Notes: generated by a model from the letters alone, not told the origin. DNA of 64,000 nt from an uncultured Alphaproteobacteria bacterium (GCA_947646585.1 CANSHD010000001.1:501210-565209), one strand, 5' to 3'; numbered from the stretch's first letter, positions 1 through 9,148 are shown. A program made the numbers and translations.

Positions 1-88
1 AACATTTTGCATGTGACGTGGATATGCCGGTATAAAGGGCAATGTCAGCGTCGGTCAGTATTTCCGCTATGTTTATAATTTCAGCCAT
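1..88 (-). CDS. possible partial ORF running off the window edge
   Basis: An open frame starts at an ATG (86-88, minus strand) and runs off the left edge after 29 codons, beginning MAEIINIAEILTDADIALYT. An in-frame stop lies just upstream of this ATG, so no longer start is available. The Shine-Dalgarno is weak. The peptide matches no family I recognise and too little is visible to assign a function. It may be a chance frame. Confidence 0.3.
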   Translation of the reverse strand, partial: MAEIINIAEILTDADIALYTGISTSHAKC

Positions 89-120
89 TATTTCATTCGC
101 ATTTAATTCAATTTGGGCTG

Positions 121-160
121 CCAAAATTTGAAACCACCCGCATGGGTGGTTTTAAATTTT
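121..160 (-). terminator. intrinsic terminator downstream of the methyltransferase
   Basis: An extended inverted repeat has the core ACCACCC-GCAT-GGGTGGT, flanked by A-rich and T-rich arms (AAAATTTGAAA and TTTTAAATTTT). It is symmetrical and could work in both directions. It follows the minus-strand gene ending at 185. Confidence 0.7.
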
Positions 161-184
161 GTGTATGTTTTTGAGATTTGTTTT

Positions 185-1108
185 TTATTTCTCGAATACG
201 CTGAATAATTCCCAGTGCGTGCTGCCGACGAATTGGTCAACCGGGACGAGGGCGGTTATTTTATATCCGCCGCGTTGCAGTGTCTTTGCATCGCGCGCGA
301 ATGTCGCCGGATTACAGGATACGTAAATAACACGCAGCACGTCCGATTTCGCCAGTGTTTTGCATTGTGCGTCGGCGCCTGCGCGCGGCGGGTCCATCAC
401 GACACAGTCATAATTTTTCAGCATTCCCGGCGTCAGCGGATTTTTAAACAAATCGCGTTGGCAGTGCGGGCCGCTTATATCAAATCCGTCCGCTTTTAAC
501 GCGTGTGTAAAATTTCCCAGGCCGCAAAATAAGTCCGCGACGCGATGCGCGCCGGCCGCGGCCGCGATAACCATTTTGCGTATGGCATCTTCGCCCGGTT
601 TGCCGGGTTGCAAAAATGCGCCAACCGGATATTCAACCGCCACGTCGCCAAATTTTATAATGGGCGTGGCGGTCTGTTTTATTATTTTTCCGTTCCATGT
701 AATCCGAATCACGGGCAGGGCGTCCGCCGCACGTTTAAAATCCGCACTGCAGTACGGAACGTCCGACGTTACCGCAACGTCAATCCCGTTTTCGCACAGT
801 GTTATCAGCGCACTGCCGGCGCCAACCCACGGCATGGCGGCCAGCGTGGGCAGCATGGCGTTTATCTCCGCCGCGGCATTCGGACAATTTCGTACGGGGA
901 TGATATCCTTAGAGCCCGCCGCATACAGGCCGAACGCCCCGCCCGCAAAGCAAAAGTCAACGCGCCGCCGGTCGCCGGGGGCAACCCATACGGCGTCGGC
1001 CGTCTGCGATATGCCACGCAGTTGCGACTGTTTTACCGAACGATAATCGGCGGCCGCAAAATCAAATTTGCAACCGCCGCATTTTCCAAAAAACGGACAT
1101 GTATTCAT
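185..1108 (-). CDS. TrmA/RlmD-family 23S rRNA (uracil-5-)-methyltransferase
   Basis: This is a class I SAM-dependent RNA m5U methyltransferase. The N-terminus carries the family's iron-sulfur cysteines (C4, then C10-G-G-C13). The SAM-binding stretch VADLFCGLGNF lies near residues 190-200, a DPPRAG motif near 238-243, and the catalytic cysteine in SCNPATFARD near C265. At 307 residues it is shorter than E. coli RlmD because it lacks the N-terminal TRAM domain, as some alphaproteobacterial members do. Its start codon overlaps the stop of the upstream outer-membrane gene by one base (TGATG), so translation is probably coupled. Which uridine is modified cannot be told from sequence. Confidence 0.88.
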   Translation of the reverse strand: MNTCPFFGKCGGCKFDFAAADYRSVKQSQLRGISQTADAVWVAPGDRRRVDFCFAGGAFGLYAAGSKDIIPVRNCPNAAAEINAMLPTLAAMPWVGAGSALITLCENGIDVAVTSDVPYCSADFKRAADALPVIRITWNGKIIKQTATPIIKFGDVAVEYPVGAFLQPGKPGEDAIRKMVIAAAAGAHRVADLFCGLGNFTHALKADGFDISGPHCQRDLFKNPLTPGMLKNYDCVVMDPPRAGADAQCKTLAKSDVLRVIYVSCNPATFARDAKTLQRGGYKITALVPVDQFVGSTHWELFSVFEK

Positions 1109-1761
1109 CAGAAATTCACACGTGCGCCGATACGAAACTGGTGCGCGATTGGCGCCAAATCTTTTACCGCGTCAAACTTTGGCGTGAACATGTACATATA
1201 GCGATATCCCGCGTCAATCGTGAAATATTCGCCCAGCTCTATGCCCAGACCCGCCATCGCAGCAACCGCCGGCGTGATTTTGTTGTCGATATGAATGTCG
1301 TTTGCCGAATTCCAGGACAGACCGGCACCCGCACCAATGTACGGCACCAGGCGCTGGGTATAAAACAGACGATACAGGTTATCGATTCGCGCGTCGATTA
1401 TCGCGTTGATAAATCCGGTATTCCCATCCAGCGAGAAATTGTTCCATTTTGCACGCGTGCGGATATAGTTCGCCTCTAAACGGAACGTATCGTAAATACG
1501 GATACCGGCCACCGCCTCAAACGAGGATGTGTTTTTACCGCCGGCGTGAACGTCTTTGTCGTCGGTATATGAATTCCACATCGAGAAATCGTACATTCCG
1601 CCGATATAAAAGCGGTGATTGCGCGCCAGTGCCTCGGCATCGCGGCCATCGGGGGCGCTTGGCGCCGGCATGCGGTTCTGTTGTGCGCGGTATGGAATCG
1701 CCGCATTTGCAACACATGGCATTAAACATACGGCGGCCGCTAATAAATATTTTGTCTTCAT
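1108..1761 (-). CDS. outer-membrane beta-barrel protein, OmpA/OmpW-like porin superfamily
   Basis: A 217-residue protein with a clear signal peptide ending in VANAA, followed by alternating hydrophobic/polar strands typical of an eight-stranded barrel. It ends in the aromatic C-terminal strand FRIGARVNF, the usual BAM recognition signal. Repeated tyrosines (YIGGMYDF, YIGAGAGLSW, IDAGYRYMYMF) fit the surface-antigen/OprF-like barrel fold. It sits 18 nt downstream of a second barrel gene and overlaps the methyltransferase start, so the three probably form an operon. Ligand and role are unknown. Confidence 0.82.
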   Translation of the reverse strand: MKTKYLLAAAVCLMPCVANAAIPYRAQQNRMPAPSAPDGRDAEALARNHRFYIGGMYDFSMWNSYTDDKDVHAGGKNTSSFEAVAGIRIYDTFRLEANYIRTRAKWNNFSLDGNTGFINAIIDARIDNLYRLFYTQRLVPYIGAGAGLSWNSANDIHIDNKITPAVAAMAGLGIELGEYFTIDAGYRYMYMFTPKFDAVKDLAPIAHQFRIGARVNF

Positions 1762-1779
1762 CTTTTAAAATCTCCCACG

Positions 1780-2553
1780 TCAAAAGTTCACACGGAACGA
1801 GGCCATAACATTGCTGATGTTGTCAACGCCGCCGGCACGCACATCCCAGCCGAAACCGTTTCCAATCATCATCTGATACTGGTACGCGATATCGATGCCA
1901 ATCAAATCGGTCAGTGCGATATTAAATCCAACCTGTGCGCGCGGTGCCGCGATAACAAATCCGTCGGCGCCATTGGCGCCCTCAAATTCATAACGGCCGA
2001 ATCCCGCGCCCACGCCGATAAACGGCACAAACACGCGGCGGCGTGTAATGTCGCCCGTCTGGACATAGCGGCGCGCCAAATCAAAATACAGCATTCCGCC
2101 GATTGTCTGATATGTCGCCTGATGGTCGTCTAAATCGGAAAATTTAAGTGTCGATTCCTGGAAATCAATTTCCGTACGCACATACGACGACAGGTTCCAT
2201 CCCAGACCGATTTGTGTGGTCCAGCTGCCGCTGGATTCATATTCCTTGCCGCCGAAATTCGCTTTGTCCGTTGCAAAGCCCAGATTCAGGCCCGCCCCGC
2301 CGCGTACATACATTGTCGTCGGGATAAACAGTTTTACGTCGCGCGTATCGACCGCATCAACGGTCTGATACACCTCCAGCCCCAGTTCGCCCGGCGCATC
2401 GTCCTTTACAACCTCAACATTTGCGCGGGCGCTGACGATATCCAAGCCCCGAGTTACCTCTGACCGGAATTGACGGTCAGTGTATGCGGCGTTCACAGAC
2501 GTGGCGGTCATCGCGCCACACAGTGCAATTAAAAATGGTGTCTTTTTCATCAC
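1780..2553 (-). CDS. outer-membrane beta-barrel protein
   Basis: A 257-residue protein with a signal peptide (cleavage near SVNAAYT). Its strands include FVPFIGVGAGFGRYEF and IGIDIAYQYQMMIGNGF, and it ends in VMASFRVNF, a BAM-type terminal strand. The barrel resembles that of the next gene at moderate similarity, suggesting an old duplication. The GTGATGAAAAAG start has an AGAAGAAAAAG-type ribosome site. As first gene of the minus-strand operon, its promoter must lie in 2554-2640, which it shares with the divergent lpxI. Confidence 0.82.
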   Translation of the reverse strand: MMKKTPFLIALCGAMTATSVNAAYTDRQFRSEVTRGLDIVSARANVEVVKDDAPGELGLEVYQTVDAVDTRDVKLFIPTTMYVRGGAGLNLGFATDKANFGGKEYESSGSWTTQIGLGWNLSSYVRTEIDFQESTLKFSDLDDHQATYQTIGGMLYFDLARRYVQTGDITRRRVFVPFIGVGAGFGRYEFEGANGADGFVIAAPRAQVGFNIALTDLIGIDIAYQYQMMIGNGFGWDVRAGGVDNISNVMASFRVNF

Positions 2554-2639
2554 TTTTTCTTCTTTCCGTTTTATTTTAATAAAACTTTAACAAAATTTGA
2601 AACTTGATTCCAGCCCTATTTATGCGTAGTATTAAAGGC

Positions 2640-3470
2640 ATGAAGAAAAAATCAAATTCATCTGATAAAAAGATAGCGCTGGTGGCGGGTGCATTGGATC
2701 TGCCGTTCTTTACACGTGATGCGCTGCGCGCCGCGGGGTGGGACGTTTTTGTCGTGGGACTGAAAAATTTTTACGACCCGCGGCTGATGCCCGACATGGT
2801 TGTGCGCCTGGGCGGGGGCGGGGCGGCCATACGGGAATTTCGCCGTCGCGACATTCGCAAAATGACGTTTGTCGGCGCAATCGGTCATCCAAAGTTAACG
2901 GACCTGCGCCCGGATTTTTGGACGATTGGCGCACTGATAAGTATAAAAAGACATCAAAAGGGGTATGATTCAATGGCGGTTGCATTAAACAAGGTATTGG
3001 AAAAGCGTGGCTTTGAAATTGTCGCGGCCCAGGATTTGGCCCCAGAATTGACATTTGACACACCGGGTGTTCAGACGCGCGCAAAACCGGCCGCCCGTGA
3101 CGCCGCGGATATAGAGCGTGCAATCGCCGTGTCGCACACCATCGGGGCCGAGGATATCGGCGCATCCGTCGTTGTGGATAAACAGGTTATCGGGGTAGAG
3201 GCGGCCGAGGGCACGGCCAACATGCTGCGCCGTGTGGTGGACATGCGCCGCGACATGACGAAAAGCAGCGGCGTGTTTGCAAAAATGACGAAACCGGGCC
3301 AGGATTTGCGTATCGACATCCCGGCAATCGGTGTTGATACAGTGCGTGCGGTTGCGGCGGCGCACCTGCGCGGGATTGTGGTGAACGCGAAAACGTGCTT
3401 TGTCGTGGACAAACCGGCGGTGATAAAGGCCGCCAACGACGCCAAAATATTTATCGTCGCAATGGAATAA
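2640..3470 (+). CDS. lpxI: UDP-2,3-diacylglucosamine diphosphatase LpxI
   Basis: LpxI hydrolyses UDP-2,3-diacylglucosamine to lipid X and UMP in lipid A synthesis, replacing LpxH in alphaproteobacteria. The N-terminal domain (KIALVAGALDLPFF) and C-terminal catalytic domain are both visible, with the conserved stretches VVVDKQVIGVEAAEGT and PAIGVDTV. About 276 residues is normal. Upstream in-frame starts exist at 2604 (TTG) and 2622 (ATG). I prefer 2640 because the family begins a few residues before KIAL, but no good Shine-Dalgarno decides it. It is not in the usual bamA-lpxD-fabZ-lpxA-lpxI-lpxB cluster: bamA is 49 kb away in this window. Confidence 0.9.
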   Translation: MKKKSNSSDKKIALVAGALDLPFFTRDALRAAGWDVFVVGLKNFYDPRLMPDMVVRLGGGGAAIREFRRRDIRKMTFVGAIGHPKLTDLRPDFWTIGALISIKRHQKGYDSMAVALNKVLEKRGFEIVAAQDLAPELTFDTPGVQTRAKPAARDAADIERAIAVSHTIGAEDIGASVVVDKQVIGVEAAEGTANMLRRVVDMRRDMTKSSGVFAKMTKPGQDLRIDIPAIGVDTVRAVAAAHLRGIVVNAKTCFVVDKPAVIKAANDAKIFIVAME

Positions 3471-3471
3471 G

Positions 3472-3498
3472 TACCCCGCCACCCGGCGGGATTTTTTA
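3472..3498 (+). terminator. intrinsic terminator of lpxI
   Basis: Hairpin CCCGCC-ACC-CGGCGGG followed by ATTTTTT, directly after the lpxI stop. Confidence 0.85.
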
Positions 3499-3502
3499 TG
3501 GA

Positions 3503-3531
3503 TTGCATTTATTTAATAACTAGGATATAAT
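3503..3531 (+). promoter_or_regulatory. promoter of structured RNA copy A
   Basis: TTGCAT, a 17-nt spacer, then TATAAT. The other copies of the RNA have the closely related TTGCAA-N16-TATAAT/TAAAAT. Confidence 0.75.
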
Positions 3532-3537
3532 TTTCAA

Positions 3538-3710
3538 CGCAACAGAGTTCTGTTGCCTGAGATTGCAGTCTCAGTCACTGGTTGCCCGCACGGGCGTAAA
3601 ACGCTCCACCACTTGTTTGGTTGGAGTCGGCGAATATATTGAATAAGCCGGGATAACACTTTGGTATCGTTTCAAACTCCAACCATCTGAATTTTTCCGA
3701 TGGTTTTTTG
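3538..3710 (+). ncRNA. structured RNA family, copy A
   Basis: Hairpins follow one another from the promoter: CAACAGA/TCTGTTG, CTGAGA/TCTCAG, GCCCG/CGGGC. Then comes the part shared with copies B, C and D. This is a CTCCA..TGGAG hairpin, a stem CGGC/GCCG closing the conserved loop GAATATATTGAATAA (3632-3646), a possible outer stem AAACG/CGTTT, and the complementary pair GGTTGGAGT (3619-3627) / ACTCCAACC (3676-3684). The last bases of ACTCCAACC also begin the terminator AACCATC..GATGGTT-TTTT (3681-3709). Its 5' half differs from the other copies. The next gene starts 28 nt after the terminator, so this could be a leader/attenuator or a free small RNA. Confidence 0.75.
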
Positions 3711-3737
3711 TTTGTATAAAAACAAAGACGGGGTTCC

Positions 3738-4091
3738 ATGCGGTGGAGGGTGTTCCTATTTATTGTTTTACTTTCCACAACGACGGCCCATGCCAAACAT
3801 AAAATGTTTGAGCGCGAATATGTATCGCAATACTGTAATGGCGCAATAGAATATGTGTTGCCGGGCCGCACGCGTGTTGATTGTCTAACCGATGAGTACG
3901 CCATTGAATTTGACTTTGCACCCAAATGGGCCGAGGCCTTGGGTCAATCGTTACACTATGCGTATTTGACGCATCGCAACCCTGCGATATATTTAATTTT
4001 GGAATCTAAAAAAGACATGCGCTTTGTAAATATATTAATCCCGCTGTGCGACGTATACGGAATTAAACTGGTGTTGATAGAAAATTATTGA
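3738..4091 (+). CDS. small secreted PD-(D/E)XK-like protein, copy 1
   Basis: 117 residues: a signal peptide (FLFIVLLSTTTAHA) and one compact domain. The stretch RVDCLTDEYAIEFDFAPKW followed by AEALGQSLHYAY resembles the D...ExD/K...Q pattern of restriction-like nuclease folds, and family members are usually annotated as hypothetical or endonuclease-like. Catalytic competence is uncertain because the usual ExK is EFD here. A paralog at 43987-44340 is about 75% identical. Both follow the same structured RNA, and the 34 nt between terminator and ATG are almost identical in the two copies. A periplasmic or exported nuclease or nuclease inhibitor is possible. No function is established. Confidence 0.7.
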   Translation: MRWRVFLFIVLLSTTTAHAKHKMFEREYVSQYCNGAIEYVLPGRTRVDCLTDEYAIEFDFAPKWAEALGQSLHYAYLTHRNPAIYLILESKKDMRFVNILIPLCDVYGIKLVLIENY

Positions 4092-4150
4092 CTGGATTAG
4101 CCCAAAAAACTGTTGTTATTTTTTTTCAAATGTTCTAATTTTTTATCATC

Positions 4151-6382
4151 ATGAGCACTAAAATTATCGAAAATATTGATTCACAACAACTGGCAGAGGC
4201 TCTGTCGGAGCGCTATTTATCATACGCGGTGTCGACGATTGTTTCGCGCGCGCTGCCCGATGTGCGCGACGGATTAAAGCCTGTGCATCGCCGCATTTTG
4301 TATTCCATGCTGCGCCAGAAACTGTCGCCGGCGGCCGCATTCCGCAAGTGCGCGACGGTTGTCGGCGACGTGCTGGGTCATTATCACCCGCACGGCGACA
4401 GCAGTGTTTACGATGCCATGGTGCGTCTGGCCCAGGATTTCTCGGTACGATATCCGTTAATAGACGGCCAGGGAAACTTTGGCAATATCGATGGTGACCC
4501 CCAGGCGGCGTACCGTTATACCGAGTCCAAGATGACCGAGGCCGCCATGTTAATTATGGAGGGCATCGACGAAGACAGCGTCGACATGATGCCGAACTTT
4601 GACGGCACAACGGTTGAGCCGACTGTTATGCCGGGCGCGTTTCCGAATTTGCTGGCCAATGGCGGTATGGGTATTGCCGTGGGTATGGCGACAAACATTC
4701 CGACCCACAACGTGGCGGAGGTTTGTGACGCCCTGGCGCTGGTAATCGACCGGCCGGACGCGACAACGGCCCAGATTATGAAGAAACTGGTCGGACCGGA
4801 CTTTCCGACAGGCGGCGTCTTAATCGACAATTTCGATACAATCGTTAAAAACTATGAAACCGGGCGCGGCGCGTTTCGCGTGCGTGCACGCTGGAATGTT
4901 GAGGAATTGGAGCGCGGCGCCCAGCAGGCCGTTATTACAGAGATTCCGTATGGAATTATAAAATCAAAGCTGGTTGAGCAGATTGCAGGGTTAATTGATG
5001 CGAAAAAGCTGCCGCTGGTTGAGGATATCAGCGATGAATCCACGACGGACGTTCGTATCGTTATTACGCCGAAAAGCCGCAATGTGCCGCTGGATAAAAT
5101 GATGGCGCACCTGTTCGCGATGACGGATTTGGAATCGCGCTTTAACATGAATTTCAACGTTATCGATTCCAACGGCGCGCCGCGCGTTATGGGCATCGGC
5201 GACGTGCTGCGTGAATTTATCGCGCACCAGAAAAACGTCCTGCGTCGGCGTACGACGTGGCGGCTCGGCAACATTGCGCGCCGCTTGGAAATATTGGACG
5301 GGCTGCTGATTGTTTATTTAAATTTGGACCGCGTGATTGAAATTATCCGCACCGAAGACGACGCCAAGGCCGCACTTATTGCCGAATTTAAATTGACCGA
5401 TGTTCAGGTAGAGGCGATTTTGAACACCCGCCTGCGTGCGTTGCGTAAACTGGAGGAAATGGAAATCCGCCGCGAGGATGCGGCCCTGCGTGAAGAGCAG
5501 GAAAAGTTAATGGCCTTGATGGCGTCCGAAGAATTGCAAAACACCCAGATAAAGGCGTGGTTCGCGGATATCAAAAAGACATATGATAAAAAGACCGCAC
5601 TGGGGCGTCGCCGCACAACATGGGCGGAACAGACCGAAGAAATCGTTGTTAACGCGGACGAATTTATTGAAAAGGAGCCGTTGACCATCATCTTGTCCAC
5701 AATGGGCTGGATACGTGCGGCAAAGGGGAATCTGGACTTGAACAATCTGGAAATGAAGTTCAAGGAAGGCGACGAGCTGCAGACCGCATTCCACGCGATG
5801 AGCACGGATAAAATCAATCTGTTCACGTCACGCGGTAAAATGTTCACGTTGCTGGCGCGCGATTTGCCATCGGCCCGCGGATTTGGTGAATCTGTTCGCA
5901 TGATGGCCGACATCGGCGCGGACGAGGATATTGTTCGCGCGTTCGTGCTGGATACGGGTGCAAAATATCTGTTGGTGGGACGGCACGGGAACGGATTTAT
6001 CGTTGCGGGCGAAAACTGTCTGGCCCAGACGCGCACCGGAAAACAGGTTATGAACACCGATGACAAGAATCCGGCGATTATGTGCGTGCCGGTAACCGGC
6101 GACACCATCGCAATGTCGGGTTCCAACGACAAGCTGTTGATATTCCCGACCGCGGAAATTCCGACAATGGCGCGCGGCAAGGGCGTAATCTTGCAGAAAT
6201 ACAATGCCGAACGCACATATGTTCTGGACGTCATGTTCTATAACGCGGCGGACGGTTTTGGATGGACGACCGGCCGCGGGACGACAAAGCTGGACGATAT
6301 CAAACCGTGGCTGGGCCGGCGTGCGTCCCAGGGGCGCACAGTCCCCGTCGGATTCCCGCGCAGTGGAAAATTTGGAAAATAA
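4151..6382 (+). CDS. parC: DNA topoisomerase IV subunit A
   Basis: 743 residues. It contains the winged-helix DNA-gate region with the catalytic tyrosine in the context [13 protein letters not shown] (about residue 121-122) and the alphaproteobacterial quinolone-region equivalent [15 protein letters not shown] coiled coil follows (about 430-500), then a C-terminal beta-pinwheel with degenerate blades. ParC pairs with ParE to decatenate chromosomes. The short, divergent pinwheel and overall length favour ParC over GyrA, which is usually over 850 residues. ParE is not in the window. The spacing from the upstream secreted gene (about 60 nt without a terminator) leaves open a shared transcript. 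Confidence 0.92.
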   Translation: MSTKIIENIDSQQLAEALSERYLSYAVSTIVSRALPDVRDGLKPVHRRILYSMLRQKLSPAAAFRKCATVVGDVLGHYHPHGDSSVYDAMVRLAQDFSVRYPLIDGQGNFGNIDGDPQAAYRYTESKMTEAAMLIMEGIDEDSVDMMPNFDGTTVEPTVMPGAFPNLLANGGMGIAVGMATNIPTHNVAEVCDALALVIDRPDATTAQIMKKLVGPDFPTGGVLIDNFDTIVKNYETGRGAFRVRARWNVEELERGAQQAVITEIPYGIIKSKLVEQIAGLIDAKKLPLVEDISDESTTDVRIVITPKSRNVPLDKMMAHLFAMTDLESRFNMNFNVIDSNGAPRVMGIGDVLREFIAHQKNVLRRRTTWRLGNIARRLEILDGLLIVYLNLDRVIEIIRTEDDAKAALIAEFKLTDVQVEAILNTRLRALRKLEEMEIRREDAALREEQEKLMALMASEELQNTQIKAWFADIKKTYDKKTALGRRRTTWAEQTEEIVVNADEFIEKEPLTIILSTMGWIRAAKGNLDLNNLEMKFKEGDELQTAFHAMSTDKINLFTSRGKMFTLLARDLPSARGFGESVRMMADIGADEDIVRAFVLDTGAKYLLVGRHGNGFIVAGENCLAQTRTGKQVMNTDDKNPAIMCVPVTGDTIAMSGSNDKLLIFPTAEIPTMARGKGVILQKYNAERTYVLDVMFYNAADGFGWTTGRGTTKLDDIKPWLGRRASQGRTVPVGFPRSGKFGK

Positions 6383-6383
6383 A

Positions 6384-6408
6384 AAACGCCCGCACGGGCG
6401 TTTTTTAT
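6384..6408 (+). terminator. intrinsic terminator of parC
   Basis: AAAAAACGCCCG-CAC-GGGCGTTTTTT hairpin immediately after the stop. It is symmetrical and may also serve the convergent gene. Confidence 0.85.
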
Positions 6409-6457
6409 TAAACGGATTGCCTTGCACCATTGTGGGCGTGGGCGGTTTGTTTTGTTA

Positions 6458-6778
6458 TTAGTGTACGTTTTGCAGGCGCGTAAAGCTCTCCAACGCCATT
6501 TTCAACGCTTCAATCTTTTTCTGCGTGGTGGCCTTGCTGCCCTTGTACGGGTCATAGCTGTCGATGTAAAAGCCGTGCTGTGTATAAACGGTTTCTTGTT
6601 CCAAAATGGAATCAATGCTGTTCATTATCTGCTTTTTCAGCGGCGTGCCGACCGGTGTATTGTCGGACATTTCGCACAGCCGGTGGCTTAATGAATAAAA
6701 TTCATCAATCAGGACCTTTTTACCTGTAATCTTGTTTATCGCGTCGCGCAATGACAATTTAATCTGTTTTGTGTTCAT
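6458..6778 (-). CDS. hypothetical protein, 106 residues
   Basis: Starts at MNTKQIKLSLRDAINK behind AGAGGG at good spacing. The longer frame upstream is an AT-rich leader (YYIYIVINNN) and is unlikely to be translated. The protein is soluble, mostly helical and charged, with no signal peptide or membrane segment. It matches no family I know. It is monocistronic between the parC and rpsU terminators. Confidence 0.6.
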   Translation of the reverse strand: MNTKQIKLSLRDAINKITGKKVLIDEFYSLSHRLCEMSDNTPVGTPLKKQIMNSIDSILEQETVYTQHGFYIDSYDPYKGSKATTQKKIEALKMALESFTRLQNVH

Positions 6779-6859
6779 GGTATTTTTCCCTCTGTTATTG
6801 TTTATTACAATATAAATATAATACAAAAAGCGCGATTGTCAATAGATTGCCGGTAAAAT

Positions 6860-6886
6860 AAAAATCCCCCGGGCGGGGGGACTTTT
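6860..6886 (-). terminator. intrinsic terminator of rpsU
   Basis: A CCCCC/GGGGG hairpin (TCCCCCCGGGCGGGGGGA on the plus strand) with a U-tract on the minus strand, just downstream of rpsU. Confidence 0.7.
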
Positions 6887-6889
6887 GAA

Positions 6890-7096
6890 TTAGAAACCAA
6901 AGACCATTCTTTGTTTCGACTGACGCTTCTTTTCGTTGCGTACAGCTTCTTCTTTCAAACGCTTGCGCTTTGTTGTGGGTTTTTCATAACGCTGGCGTTC
7001 TTTCATTTCGCGGTACAGACCTTCTTTCTGAGATTTGCGTTTTGCAACGCGCAGAGCCTGTTCAACGTTGTTGTCGCGAACCAGAACCTTTACCAT
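6890..7096 (-). CDS. rpsU: 30S ribosomal protein S21
   Basis: 68 residues starting [16 protein letters not shown], the standard S21 N-terminus, with the basic helical tail [13 protein letters not shown]. The strong Shine-Dalgarno AAAGGGGGTGAA fixes the start. The longer upstream frame reads through the tRNA-Ala gene and is not real. S21 helps base pairing between mRNA and the 16S 3' end. The gene lies 41 nt downstream of tRNA-Ala on the same strand and may be co-transcribed with it. Confidence 0.95.
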   Translation of the reverse strand: MVKVLVRDNNVEQALRVAKRKSQKEGLYREMKERQRYEKPTTKRKRLKEEAVRNEKKRQSKQRMVFGF

Positions 7097-7137
7097 ACTT
7101 AATTCACCCCCTTTGCGGCGTTTGTCTTTTGTTATCT

Positions 7138-7213
7138 TGGTGGAGCCAATCAGACTCGAACTGACGACCCCCTGCTTGCAAAGCAGGTGCTCTACCAACT
7201 GAGCTATGACCCC
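7138..7213 (-). tRNA. tRNA-Ala (anticodon TGC)
   Basis: Minus strand GGGGTCATAGCTCAG.., anticodon loop TTTGCAA, T-loop GTTCGAG, and an encoded CCA end. Acceptor, D, anticodon and T stems all close. Confidence 0.95.
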
Positions 7214-7303
7214 AATGCGGAATGCATTCTATATATTTATTGGCGGCTTGTCAATAAAATCTTTGGGTGGACAGGTTTCGTTCCGGCACGCTATAATCCG
7301 CCC

Positions 7304-9148
7304 ATGGCAAAGAAAATATCAGAGAAAATTAAAAAAATTATAAACGGCGACCCTGAGGCGGGACGCATCAAATGGTCACTGTACGGTCGTGTCTGGCGCG
7401 AGATTGGGCGCCCGTATCTGAAGTGGCTGGTGCTGGGCGTTATATTTACGATACTGGCCGCCGGGGCCGAGGGGTACACCATAACCCTGGTCCAACAGGT
7501 CGTGGACAAGGCGTTTGTCGGCAAAAGCATGGACGCCATATATTTCTTGGGCGGCCAGATTATATTGGCGTTCGGGATAAAGGGCGTGTTCACATATGCC
7601 AAGGCCCTGGTTATGTCCAAAGGCGGTTTAATGGCGCATGCGGGCCTGCAGAACAAAATATTCCGCCATATGATGCGGATGAACCTGTCGCGCTTTTACG
7701 GTGACGGCATCGGCAAGAATCTGAACTATTTCACAGTGCAGTCCGGCGCGGTGCTAAGCTTGGTCACGACAACGGTGTTAAAATTGGTTCAGAATGTCGC
7801 GACACTGGCGATGACGCTGGCGCTGATGTTCTGGTATGCGCCGCAGATGTGCGTTGTTTTAATGTTCTTGGCGCCGGCGATAATGATTCCGATGGCGCTG
7901 ATTATGCGCAAACGGCGCAAGTTATCGCGTCAGTCGTTCAAGATTGCCAACAGCGTGACCCAGCGCTTAAACCAGACCCTGCACGGAATAAAAACCATTC
8001 AGGCCTTTACCGGCGAAGCACGCGAAGAAAAAGAGTTCAAGCATGTTGTGAATACGTCTGTTGTAAATTCGTACAAAAGCACCCAAGCCAACGCCCTGCG
8101 TTCGCCGCTGATGGAATTTATGATTTCAATCGGTCTGTGCATCGCCATGATTATGGGCGGCCACTTTATCGCGTCGGGCCAGATTACGACGGGTGACTTT
8201 ACGGCGTTCCTGTTGGCGCTGACCGCCGCGTACAAGCCGGCCAAAAGCATCACCGGCACCGGCGACACGGTTCAGCACGGCCTGCTTGCGGCCGAGGTTT
8301 TGTTTGAATTTTTAGACAGCCGTCCCGACATTGTTGACGCCCCCGACGCCACGGAATTAAAGCGCGGCAAAATGTCGGTCGCGTTCGACAATGTTTCGTT
8401 TGAATACAACCCGGGCGAGCCTGTTCTGAAAAACATATCTTTGAATGTGCCGGCGGGCAAAGTGTGTGCGCTGGTCGGCCCGTCGGGCGGCGGTAAAACC
8501 ACGCTGTTTAATTTGTTGCAGCGGTTTTATGAGCCCCAGTTTGGTAAAATTACCATAAACAGAAAAGACATTCGCAAATATACGACCCGGTCCCTGCGCG
8601 ATAATATCGCAGAGGTTTCGCAGAACGTGTTCCTGTTTAACATGAGTATTGCGGACAACATAAAATACGGCAATCCCGACGCCACCGAGGCTCAGGTTAT
8701 CGCCGCCGCGCGCGCCGCGAACGCACATGATTTTATTATGGAATTTCCGGACGGATACGACACCAATGTCGGTGAAGGCGGCTCTTTGCTGTCCGGCGGC
8801 CAGCGCCAGCGGATCGCAATCGCCCGCGCTATCTTAAAAGACGCGCCGATACTGTTGTTGGACGAGGCGACGTCCGCCCTGGATACGCAAAGCGAGAAAT
8901 TGATTCAGGCCGCCCTGCGTGATTTGATGCGGGGCCGCACGACGTTTGTAATCGCGCACCGCTTATCGACGATTTTGGATGCGGATATAATCTGTGTCGT
9001 CAAAGACGGCCGAATTGTAGAGCAGGGCACGGACGAAGAATTACGCGCCGCCGGCGGCGAGTACCAACGCCTGCGCGACATACAGTTTTCATCAAATAAC
9101 CGGGAGAGATCAGCAAACAAGAAAAGGAAAAAAGTAGATGACAAATAA
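7304..9148 (+). CDS. msbA: lipid A/lipid export ABC transporter, MsbA type (fused permease-ATPase)
   Basis: 614 residues. Six transmembrane helices (about 35-320) are followed by an ABC domain with Walker A GPSGGGKTT, signature LSGGQRQRIAIARA, Walker B ILLLDEATSALD and H-loop IAHRLST. The domain order and length fit MsbA or a close homodimeric exporter that flips lipid A core or other lipids across the inner membrane. The start MAKKISEKIKK is used because upstream codons run into tRNA-Ala. The gene overlaps the next one by 11 nt, so the pair is probably translationally coupled. A drug-exporter role cannot be excluded from sequence. Confidence 0.85.
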   Translation: MAKKISEKIKKIINGDPEAGRIKWSLYGRVWREIGRPYLKWLVLGVIFTILAAGAEGYTITLVQQVVDKAFVGKSMDAIYFLGGQIILAFGIKGVFTYAKALVMSKGGLMAHAGLQNKIFRHMMRMNLSRFYGDGIGKNLNYFTVQSGAVLSLVTTTVLKLVQNVATLAMTLALMFWYAPQMCVVLMFLAPAIMIPMALIMRKRRKLSRQSFKIANSVTQRLNQTLHGIKTIQAFTGEAREEKEFKHVVNTSVVNSYKSTQANALRSPLMEFMISIGLCIAMIMGGHFIASGQITTGDFTAFLLALTAAYKPAKSITGTGDTVQHGLLAAEVLFEFLDSRPDIVDAPDATELKRGKMSVAFDNVSFEYNPGEPVLKNISLNVPAGKVCALVGPSGGGKTTLFNLLQRFYEPQFGKITINRKDIRKYTTRSLRDNIAEVSQNVFLFNMSIADNIKYGNPDATEAQVIAAARAANAHDFIMEFPDGYDTNVGEGGSLLSGGQRQRIAIARAILKDAPILLLDEATSALDTQSEKLIQAALRDLMRGRTTFVIAHRLSTILDADIICVVKDGRIVEQGTDEELRAAGGEYQRLRDIQFSSNNRERSANKKRKKVDDK

